In this document: piece after piece, positions 6,755-12,197 of the stretch
How the letters are laid out: each line of letters starts with the position of its first letter
Numbering within the stretch: the first letter of the stretch is position 1
From: Nitrosotalea sp.
Lineage (GTDB): Archaea > Thermoproteota > Nitrososphaeria > Nitrososphaerales > Nitrosopumilaceae
Reading direction: 5' to 3'
NCBI GenBank assembly: GCA_023252335.1
Contig: JAJPEA010000047.1
Span: 1-12,197 of the forward strand
DNA: 12,197 bases
Notes under the pieces: model-generated
Databases searched by the model: none
What the model was told of the DNA's origin: nothing
The model's input: only the letters and a program-made list of their open reading frames with translations
Made by a program: the position numbers and the translations under genes

Positions 6755-7063
6755 TCATGGGTCCTTTGGGCCAAGCATCTCACTGTCTTTGACACTATTG
6801 TCCCATTTTCCACGCACTCCCTTGTACATGACAAACCCCCCTATTGCCAAGATAGTAAATGACAAGAGCATGTTCAGTAGGTGGTCATAGCTCTTCTCAG
6901 AGCACTTGACATGCATTGCAACACCTGTGGTATAGTCATAGCAATCATCAAAGTTTTGCTGCTGGACTGCATATTGGGCATAGTCAGCGTTTCCTATACT
7001 TGCAACCACAAAGCCCGCAAATATCACAGCTGCGCCTATCATGACAAGCCGTATGTCACTCAT
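6755..7063 (-). CDS. Small membrane protein of unknown function, 102 aa
   Basis: Unrecognised. ATG at 7063 and TGA at 6755. Two predicted membrane helices (about 6-24 and 65-82) flank an extracytoplasmic loop of about 40 residues rich in Tyr, Gln and Asp that contains two cysteines (near residues 41 and 54), which could form a disulphide. The charged C-terminal tail (KGVRGKWDNS...) is predicted cytoplasmic. Its stop lies only 3 bp from the stop of the deacetylase-like gene, with convergent transcription. A TATA-like site sits about 28 bp upstream of the ATG. No link to the polysaccharide genes can be shown beyond adjacency. Confidence 0.72.
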   Translation of the reverse strand: MSDIRLVMIGAAVIFAGFVVASIGNADYAQYAVQQQNFDDCYDYTTGVAMHVKCSEKSYDHLLNMLLSFTILAIGGFVMYKGVRGKWDNSVKDSEMLGPKDP

Positions 7064-7130
7064 GATGACTGGAGATTGTTTTGCATAATATTTAATGTTC
7101 TTAAATTACCATATCAAGTGATCAAGAAAA
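7064..7130. promoter_or_regulatory. Compact divergent promoter with two TATA boxes
   Basis: Within 67 bp both divergent genes have a TATA-like element at the right spacing. TTAAATATT on the minus strand (7087-7095) is centred 28 bp from the ATG at 7063. TTAAATTA on the plus strand (7101-7108) is centred about 26 bp from the ATG at 7131. Both messages would be almost leaderless. The boxes are 5 bp apart, so the two pre-initiation complexes could hardly bind at once. Confidence 0.55.
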
Positions 7131-8411
7131 ATGGTTTTTGGCTTTGGCAAGAAAAAAACACAAGAACAACAACCGGCTGCCCCAGTAGAGACTGGAAGAA
7201 AAATATCACTAGAAGAGATACCAAAGATACTACACGATATAGAAGCTCCACAGGCAGTAGAGGCAGTAGAGATTGCAAAGACAACAAGAGATGATATAGA
7301 AATACATCGAAAAAAAATTCTTGGCCTAATTTTACACCTTGAATCAGACGGACTAAAGCTTGATGATGTAGACAGAAATCTCAGCATCATTGTAAAACGA
7401 GGCAAGAGTGCAATCGTATCAACAATAAAAAAAGAGACAACTACTGTACTGACAAGTGTCACCAAGTATGATCAAGCAGTCTTGCTCAATTTGGAAATAA
7501 GCCAGATGTTAAAAAAAATGGGTGATGTCCTAGGACAGAATTCAAGAATAATTCACATCTTTGCAAAAAAATATGCAGACAGCCTCAAAGAAGAGATTGC
7601 AAAGGTTGCAAAAAGCAGAAACCAATTACAATTGTCAATAAATGCAATAGAGCAGCTCAGAGAAGAGGCCAGAGTCATAACAGACCTGAGTCAAAAGATT
7701 ACAGAGCAGAGGGCAGAAATTGCACAAAGAACCGAGAGATTAACTGAGATAGAGTCCGAGGTCAAGTCTCTCAAAGATACCATTTCAAGTCTTGAAAAAC
7801 AGATTCATGAATTACGGTCAAGTGACGGACACAAAAAATTCCTTGAGATAAAAAACAGGATAGACTCGATGGCATCTGAAAAGTCAGATGTAAAAAACGT
7901 CATAGACTTGCAGTTCTCAAAGATCTCAAGGCCCCTTGGCAGGTACAGCTATATCTCATCGTTTGAAAAACCAGTAAGAATGATGATGGATGAACTGCTT
8001 GCCAACCCATATGATGTCATATCACAGCAAAACAAGGATTCAGTAGTACACATACTGCAGGCAGTAGAAAAATCAGTAATCTCAGGCTCCATATCTGTCA
8101 AAGATTCTGAAAAATCAATCGAACAGGTACAAGAGACAATAACAAGACTTGATGAATTCATAGCACTAAAGGAGAGATACTCAAACAAAGTATCTGCACT
8201 TGAAAAAGATCTTGCAGTATTTGACATCAAGTTACTTGAATCAAAAGAGCACGACTTGCACAAGGCAAAAACCGATGTTACAAACATGGAACAGATAAAA
8301 AAGAAACTAGACGAAGAAGTCAAGGACACAAACCACACCCTAACAAAAAACATTTCACAACTAGAGACAGGTGTCTCCAAGCTAACAGGCTCCCAAGTCT
8401 TGCTAAAGTAA
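7131..8411 (+). CDS. Coiled-coil protein of unknown function, 426 aa
   Basis: Not a family I can name. It is a soluble, highly charged protein with a basic N-terminus (FGFGKKKTQEQQ) and no signal peptide or membrane segment. Long heptad-like helices occupy about 45-130, 148-262 and 325-412. They are separated by a shorter, less helical segment (about 263-300, with SRPLGRYSYISSFEKPVR) that may be a hinge or small globular domain. There is no Walker A motif, so it is not a complete SMC or Rad50 ATPase, although automated annotation could call it SMC-like from composition. It precedes the JAMM protease gene by 26 bp on the same strand, so the two are probably co-transcribed. The ATG at 7131 lies about 26 bp after a TATA box, arguing for a leaderless message. 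Confidence 0.85.
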   Translation: MVFGFGKKKTQEQQPAAPVETGRKISLEEIPKILHDIEAPQAVEAVEIAKTTRDDIEIHRKKILGLILHLESDGLKLDDVDRNLSIIVKRGKSAIVSTIKKETTTVLTSVTKYDQAVLLNLEISQMLKKMGDVLGQNSRIIHIFAKKYADSLKEEIAKVAKSRNQLQLSINAIEQLREEARVITDLSQKITEQRAEIAQRTERLTEIESEVKSLKDTISSLEKQIHELRSSDGHKKFLEIKNRIDSMASEKSDVKNVIDLQFSKISRPLGRYSYISSFEKPVRMMMDELLANPYDVISQQNKDSVVHILQAVEKSVISGSISVKDSEKSIEQVQETITRLDEFIALKERYSNKVSALEKDLAVFDIKLLESKEHDLHKAKTDVTNMEQIKKKLDEEVKDTNHTLTKNISQLETGVSKLTGSQVLLK

Positions 8412-8437
8412 CTGCTCCATTGAAGATTAATTAGCGC

Positions 8438-8866
8438 GTGACACAAACAAGTTTCCAGTTGATATTTTTCAAGAAAGAAAAACTCAGGCGAACTATAACC
8501 ATAAAAAAAGAGATCAGAGACAGCATCTTGTCATATTGCAAGATGAATCATCCAAACGAGTGCATATTGATACTCAAGGGCAAGTCAAGAAAGGGTCAAG
8601 TACTAGTAGACGGATTGGTCATTCCACCGTTTTTCCACACAGGTCCCACGTTTGCAGGATTTCCACATTCTTTTCTTCCACTTGATACAAGTTACATAGG
8701 AACAGTGCACTCGCACCCATCAGGGGTTGCAAGACCATCAGTTACTGACTTGCACAACTTTTTTGGCTTTGTATCAATTATTATCCAATCACCGTATGAA
8801 GACGGTGACATTTTTGCCTATGATCGCGATGGCAACCTGCTTGAAACATCAGTTAGCGAGGATTAA
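8438..8866 (+). CDS. JAMM/MPN+ metalloprotease, predicted isopeptidase
   Basis: A 142-residue single-domain protein of the JAB1/MPN/MOV34 metalloenzyme family. The full catalytic signature is present: upstream Glu E41 (PNECILILKG), then H91-x-H93-P (VHSHPSG), S101 and D104 (RPSVTD), which hold and activate a zinc ion. Family members remove ubiquitin-like proteins from targets; archaeal HvJAMM1 of Haloferax cleaves SAMP conjugates. Others act in sulphur-carrier metabolism, so the substrate is open. The start is the GTG at 8438, the first start after an in-frame TAG at 8432. No clear Shine-Dalgarno sequence precedes it, and only 26 bp separate it from the coiled-coil gene. No ubiquitin-like protein or E1-like gene is visible in the window. 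Confidence 0.92.
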   Translation: MTQTSFQLIFFKKEKLRRTITIKKEIRDSILSYCKMNHPNECILILKGKSRKGQVLVDGLVIPPFFHTGPTFAGFPHSFLPLDTSYIGTVHSHPSGVARPSVTDLHNFFGFVSIIIQSPYEDGDIFAYDRDGNLLETSVSED

Positions 8867-8878
8867 TCCTGACAAAAA

Positions 8879-8886
8879 TTTATAAG
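8879..8886 (+). promoter_or_regulatory. TATA box for the zinc-ribbon membrane protein gene
   Basis: TTTATAAG preceded by AAAAA, centred about 27 bp before the GTG at 8909. This is the best archaeal TATA match in the window. The spacing predicts a leaderless transcript starting at or next to the GTG, which supports that start codon. Confidence 0.65.
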
Positions 8887-8908
8887 CTTTTTGATGTAAC
8901 CACTACCA

Positions 8909-9232
8909 GTGATTAATTACAAAACCTATCTAGTATTCCTTTTTGGCTCTTTGGCGTTTAGCATCGGTATCCAGTTGCTTGCATCATATCTTGGATGGCC
9001 GCCATTTTCAGGCGTGGCAATTGCACTAGCAGTATTCATAATCTTCCCGTTAGTTCTAAGAAACAGGTCAATCAAGCGCATGGGCGGAATGGGCTCAGAT
9101 ACAGGTGTTGGAGGCGGAGGATTTTTCGGACAGAGTCAAGGAGTCAGATACATCTGTCTTGCATGCAACAACAGATACAAGGGCGGAATGTGTCCACGAT
9201 GTGGCTCTAAGATGAAGCGAGCAGATTTCTAG
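8909..9232 (+). CDS. Small membrane protein with C-terminal zinc ribbon, 107 aa
   Basis: Two predicted membrane helices (about 6-27 and 33-50) are followed by a basic stretch (RNRSIKR), a flexible Gly-rich linker (59-78) and a compact zinc ribbon with C83-x2-C86 and C95-x2-C98 (CLACNN, CPRCGS). By the positive-inside rule the ribbon should face the cytoplasm. Zinc ribbons of this size bind nucleic acid or protein; no specific family is recognised. The GTG start is supported by the TATA box 27 bp upstream. The next gene begins 9 bp after its stop, so the two form a likely operon. Confidence 0.82.
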   Translation: MINYKTYLVFLFGSLAFSIGIQLLASYLGWPPFSGVAIALAVFIIFPLVLRNRSIKRMGGMGSDTGVGGGGFFGQSQGVRYICLACNNRYKGGMCPRCGSKMKRADF

Positions 9233-9241
9233 CAATAAAAA

Positions 9242-9568
9242 ATGACCCTTGAAGAATTAAGGAGTAAAGCATTATTCCAAAATACAATAGATACATGGAT
9301 AATGACATGCGAAGAAAAGAAAACAGACTGGTACTTGCCTGAGAATTATAAAAAATTCATTGCACACTTGTTCAAGAGCGGACTGAAACTGCAAAAGTTT
9401 CCCTTGTGCATAAAAGAGACTGGCGGAATGTACCAGCGAGGAAAAGACAAGACCCAGTTTGCAGAGACACTTGCCCAGTCAACTGACCCAAATGCTGCAG
9501 CTTATACAATTAGATTATCAGATGATACGATTAAGATAATTCGCCAGTTCAACGCTGTCGAAGCTTAG
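9242..9568 (+). CDS. Conserved-looking protein of unknown function, 108 aa
   Basis: No recognised domain. A soluble, mixed alpha/beta protein without signal peptide. The N-terminal half is helical (LEELRSKALFQNTIDTWIM, then ENYKKFIAHLFKSGLKL), and it ends with a strand-helix (AYTIRLSDDTIKIIRQFNAV). It contains two cysteines and several aromatic residues but no clear catalytic motif. It follows the zinc-ribbon gene by 9 bp and is probably co-transcribed. Its last 20 bases overlap the end of the convergent ABC permease gene, an unusual but not rare arrangement in compact archaeal genomes. Confidence 0.75.
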   Translation: MTLEELRSKALFQNTIDTWIMTCEEKKTDWYLPENYKKFIAHLFKSGLKLQKFPLCIKETGGMYQRGKDKTQFAETLAQSTDPNAAAYTIRLSDDTIKIIRQFNAVEA

Positions 9569-10913
9569 GGTTTACGATACCATCCATTGCGTGACCCATA
9601 AACACAAACGCAAGACCTGTTATTGCAATCATTATTCCAGGTGGTAAGATCCACCACCACATCCCGCGAGCTGCTGCACTGTAAGAGCTTGCATCATGGA
9701 GTATCTGACCCCACGTTGGAAAAGTCGGATCTCCCAGTCCCAGAAAACTCAAGCCGGCCTCTGTAGTGATTGCACCTGGAACAGAGATTGCAATGCTTGC
9801 AAATGCATATGGCAAAAGTTGTGGCAGTATATGCTTGAATATGATCTTGGAATTTTTCTGCCCCATGAGTTGTGCTGCCTCGACATACTGGAGTGTCTTT
9901 ATCTGCATTGCCATGCTTCTAGACACCTTTGCAATTCCCACCCAGCCAAATATCACTAGAAATCCAACTATCAAAAATATGCTATTTCCAATTGTCACTG
10001 CAAGAATAATCAAGAGAGGTAGGGCAGGCATGGCATAGATTACATCATTAAAGCGCATCATTACCTCATCTGTTGCCCGTCCCTTGTAGCCAGCATAGAC
10101 ACCATAAATCAAGCCAATCACTACAGAGCCAATTGATACAGTAATTCCTATGAATAGCGCAAGAGGGGTTCCCCAAAGCAGTCCAATTGATAGGTCCCTT
10201 CGCAGCTCGTCTGTGCCCATCATTCCATACACCTGGCCTCCAAGAACCAGACGGGATTGTTCCAGGACTGGTTTTGCAGATACATCATAGAGATGGACAT
10301 GAAATACATACTGGCCCTTTAAAATGGCATTCTCATCCAGTCTTGAAAAGATAATTTTTTCAGATGGTATGCCGTCAAGTGAAAATGCATAATGGGATTT
10401 TTTATCTAAAATATTTTTTTGTATAACATTTTGTGTTGAAATTACCATGCTGCTGTATGTAACATCATTTTCTGCAAATGGCAGAGAAGTTGATACAAGG
10501 GGTAGAACAATTCCGTCAGGCCTTGTTACAGATATTTGCAAGAGTGGCGAGCCTGCATATTTTGCAGTATATTGATAGATAAAATCACTTGGAAAGCCAT
10601 CATACTGGTAGTTAACTGCAAATGAATCATCAATTACATTTACAGAGCCAAGTTGTTGTGTTGATACCACAGGTGATAAGATCAAGTGTTCTGGGATTTT
10701 TTCAGACTGGAAATAATTTATCCATGCAGGCTGGGCAGACTTGGGATACAGCAACCAACTTGCAGGGTCGTTCCATGTTTTAAAACTGTCAAGAGGTATT
10801 GCAACAAATGCAACAATAGACATGAAAAAGAGAACACCAAGTATTGCAACTCCAGTCATCCCAATCTTGCTGTGTGAAAATTCTTTCCATACTGCTTTTG
10901 GTGAAAAACTCAT
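9549..10913 (-). CDS. Oligopeptide/dipeptide-type ABC transporter permease (DppC/OppC-like) with a large extracytoplasmic insert
   Basis: Membrane-spanning half of an importer for peptides or similar solutes. The C-terminal part (about 231-454) is typical DppC: GTDELRRD (233-240), several membrane helices, the EAA coupling loop for the ATPase (VEAAQLMGQ, 344-352, to about 366) and the AGLSFLGLGDPTFPTWG signature (386-402). TM1 is at about 18-40. Normal DppC proteins are near 300 residues; this one has 454 because about 190 residues (41-230) are inserted between TM1 and the conserved GTDE segment. The insert looks beta-rich and is predicted extracytoplasmic. The ATG at 10913 overlaps the upstream permease's stop (ATGA), indicating translational coupling. 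Family is secure; transported solute is unknown. Confidence 0.93.
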   Translation of the reverse strand: MSFSPKAVWKEFSHSKIGMTGVAILGVLFFMSIVAFVAIPLDSFKTWNDPASWLLYPKSAQPAWINYFQSEKIPEHLILSPVVSTQQLGSVNVIDDSFAVNYQYDGFPSDFIYQYTAKYAGSPLLQISVTRPDGIVLPLVSTSLPFAENDVTYSSMVISTQNVIQKNILDKKSHYAFSLDGIPSEKIIFSRLDENAILKGQYVFHVHLYDVSAKPVLEQSRLVLGGQVYGMMGTDELRRDLSIGLLWGTPLALFIGITVSIGSVVIGLIYGVYAGYKGRATDEVMMRFNDVIYAMPALPLLIILAVTIGNSIFLIVGFLVIFGWVGIAKVSRSMAMQIKTLQYVEAAQLMGQKNSKIIFKHILPQLLPYAFASIAISVPGAITTEAGLSFLGLGDPTFPTWGQILHDASSYSAAARGMWWWILPPGIMIAITGLAFVFMGHAMDGIVNPKLRQR

Positions 10914-11962
10914 TGTCTTCTCACCCTTGGATCAAAGTATCCATACAGGACATCAGCGACAAATACACTTGCAAGAAAGAATGCAGTCAAGACATAGGTT
11001 GCGCCAATTATTACAGGCAAGTCAAGTACACTTATTGCCTCAAAGTACAGCCTGCCCATGCCAGGCCAGTCAAAGACTGCCTCTGTAATTATTGCACCAC
11101 CAAGAGAGCCCGATAGGCTTAGTGCAAGTATTGTAACAATTGGTGGGGCGGCATTTTTTAGCGCATGAGAATATAGTATGCGCTTTTCATCAATGCCTGC
11201 AGCCCTTTTTGCCGTGATAAAGTCCTCCTGGAGTACACCTACCAAGAAATTTCTCACAAGATATGCCCAAGAGCCAAACCCAATGATTACAAGCGTAATT
11301 AATGGAAGCGCCATGTGATACAAGAGCGATCCCAGATACCCAGGGTCTGATATGGATACATCAGGGGTTGCCCTTGCAGGAAATATTGGATACAAGAACG
11401 CAAAGACAAAGATCATCAAGACTCCAATCCACCAGACAGGAAAGCTGCTCGATATTATTGCAAACCCAGATGTTATCTTGTCAATTGTCGAGTTGACTTT
11501 GCTTGCAGCAACTGCCCCAAGAAATATCCCAAGGACTGATACCAGGACAGTAGCTGTTGTAAAAAGAAGTATTGTTCTTGGAAGTTTTTCAAGTATGATA
11601 TCTTTGACATCAGACGAGCCGCTGTCACTTGTAAGAAATTTTGCATGACCAAAGTCTAGTGTCAAAATTTTATACATGGATAATCCAATTCTTTGTGGCG
11701 AGTACCATGGCTGGTCAAGTCCAAGTGCAGTGATTCGCATCTTTACCTGATTGTTGATATACGAATCAAGTTGCTCTGTTGTTTTAAAACTTGAAAGAAG
11801 ATTCTTGTTGCTTGTCACTTGTTGCCGTATCTCTTGGGCAGCACTCTGTTTTGATATCGAATCCATGTTAGAGCCAACAAGAACAATAGTAAGAAGAAGT
11901 GTTGCCATCAATACACCAAACATGGTAATTGCACGCTTGACAAGGAATTTTTTAAATCCCAT
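10910..11962 (-). CDS. Oligopeptide/dipeptide-type ABC transporter permease (DppB/OppB-like)
   Basis: Partner permease of the downstream DppC-like protein. TM1 (about 12-30) is followed by an extracytoplasmic stretch containing LGLDQPW (80-86) and FGHAKF. Five or so helices then occupy the region from 128 to 340, with an EAA-type loop (TAKRAAGIDEKRI, 250-262) and the family C-terminus GYFDPRVRRQ. The ATG at 11962 (350 residues) is chosen over one 45 bp further upstream because AGGAGG lies ten bases before it and it starts just after the preceding gene's stop at 11964. The usual P-G-D-P after TM1 is absent (VGSNMDS). Translation is coupled on both sides, so the three genes form one operon. ATPase genes are not in view. 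Confidence 0.93.
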   Translation of the reverse strand: MGFKKFLVKRAITMFGVLMATLLLTIVLVGSNMDSISKQSAAQEIRQQVTSNKNLLSSFKTTEQLDSYINNQVKMRITALGLDQPWYSPQRIGLSMYKILTLDFGHAKFLTSDSGSSDVKDIILEKLPRTILLFTTATVLVSVLGIFLGAVAASKVNSTIDKITSGFAIISSSFPVWWIGVLMIFVFAFLYPIFPARATPDVSISDPGYLGSLLYHMALPLITLVIIGFGSWAYLVRNFLVGVLQEDFITAKRAAGIDEKRILYSHALKNAAPPIVTILALSLSGSLGGAIITEAVFDWPGMGRLYFEAISVLDLPVIIGATYVLTAFFLASVFVADVLYGYFDPRVRRQ

Positions 11963-11963
11963 C

Positions 11964-12197
11964 TTAGGATATCCTCCTTTTTTTGATGAGATACCATACC
12001 AATACAATCACAACTAGAACTGACATGATTCCAAAAATGAGATATCCATAATTTTCTGCAAGCGGCCCAGTGCTAGATACACCATTGTCTACAACAAGTG
12101 GAACAGAACCATTTGTTACAAGAAAGCTAGTGTGATACATGTCTGGCTTGTATGCCTCATCGGAGACCACAAACACCTGAAGGTCATTTGAGCCAAG
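11964..12197 (-). CDS. C-terminal end of a membrane-anchored extracytoplasmic protein, probably the ABC solute-binding protein; 5' end outside window
   Basis: The reading frame is open to the right edge; 77 residues and a TAA stop are visible. The visible part begins with a strand-rich segment (NDLQVFVVSDEAYKPDMYH) that resembles the end of an Ig-like or solute-binding beta domain. A short linker (about 35-47) follows, then one membrane helix (about 48-68; FGIMSVLVVIVLVWYLI) and a basic cytoplasmic tail KKRRIS. That topology places the bulk outside the cell with a C-terminal anchor, a usual design for archaeal binding proteins. It is the gene directly before two oligopeptide-type permeases, 1 bp from the first, so a family-5 binding protein is the best guess. 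With so little visible, another surface protein is possible. Confidence 0.6.
   Translation of the reverse strand, partial: LGSNDLQVFVVSDEAYKPDMYHTSFLVTNGSVPLVVDNGVSSTGPLAENYGYLIFGIMSVLVVIVLVWYLIKKRRIS
11973..11978 (-). promoter_or_regulatory. Strong Shine-Dalgarno that fixes the DppB-like start
   Basis: AGGAGG on the minus strand, ten bases before the ATG at 11962 and lying inside the last codons of the upstream gene. It is the clearest ribosome-binding site in the window, where most other genes seem leaderless. It shows internal-operon initiation and decides against the longer reading from 12007. Confidence 0.8.

Noticed and set aside
7106..7465. Minus-strand open frame of 119 codons overlapping the divergent promoter.
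   Set aside because: Antisense to the start of the coiled-coil gene, with no TATA or ribosome site; low-complexity Ser/Phe composition.
7131..8411. Calling the coiled-coil protein an SMC/Rad50/SbcC ATPase.
   Set aside because: No Walker A, signature or Walker B motif is present and the length is far too short; similarity would be due to coiled-coil composition alone.
7949..8446. Minus-strand open frame of 165 codons.
   Set aside because: Antisense to the coiled-coil gene; its Ser/Phe/Cys-rich translation is what the complement of Lys/Glu/Asp-rich coiled-coil codons gives.

Overview
The window is an AT-rich stretch of an archaeal chromosome, most likely from an ammonia-oxidising Nitrososphaerota (former Thaumarchaeota) of the Nitrosopumilales type; the genus cannot be fixed from the sequence alone. 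Pointers are an archaeal flap endonuclease (FEN1), TATA boxes about 25-28 nt upstream of start codons with almost no 5' leader, frequent GTG and TTG starts, and secreted proteins carrying the short C-terminal 'W..gqIsd.ef..ai.yLi' repeat that is common in that phylum. Genes are dense; no RNA gene, insertion sequence, CRISPR array or gene-free stretch above 300 bases was found.

Layout. (1) 1-1409, minus strand: a 59-aa unknown protein, a 58-aa ribbon-helix-helix-like protein and FEN1, which runs off the left edge. (2) 1569-6751: a surface-polysaccharide module. A secreted NodB-type deacetylase fused to a double-psi-beta-barrel-like domain (minus) is divergent from a processive family-2 glycosyltransferase (plus), followed on the same strand by a second secreted deacetylase-like protein that has lost its metal ligands and carries N-terminal beta-sandwich domains. 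(3) 6755-7063, minus: a small two-helix membrane protein. (4) 7131-9568, plus: a coiled-coil protein, a JAMM/MPN+ metalloprotease, a membrane-anchored zinc-ribbon protein and a small unknown protein. (5) 9549-12197, minus: two oligopeptide-type ABC permeases and the C-terminus of a membrane-anchored extracytoplasmic protein, probably their binding protein.

How the parts work together. The synthase plus deacetylase pair recalls bacterial PgaC/PgaB and IcaA/IcaB, where a membrane synthase extrudes poly-N-acetylglucosamine and a secreted deacetylase trims acetyl groups. Here the pair is extended by a third, apparently non-catalytic deacetylase-like protein that may bind the polymer instead of cutting it. 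This is the most interesting part of the window. The ABC genes overlap and are clearly one operon; their ATPases are not in view. The JAMM protease may belong to the archaeal ubiquitin-like protein system, but no conjugation partner is visible here.
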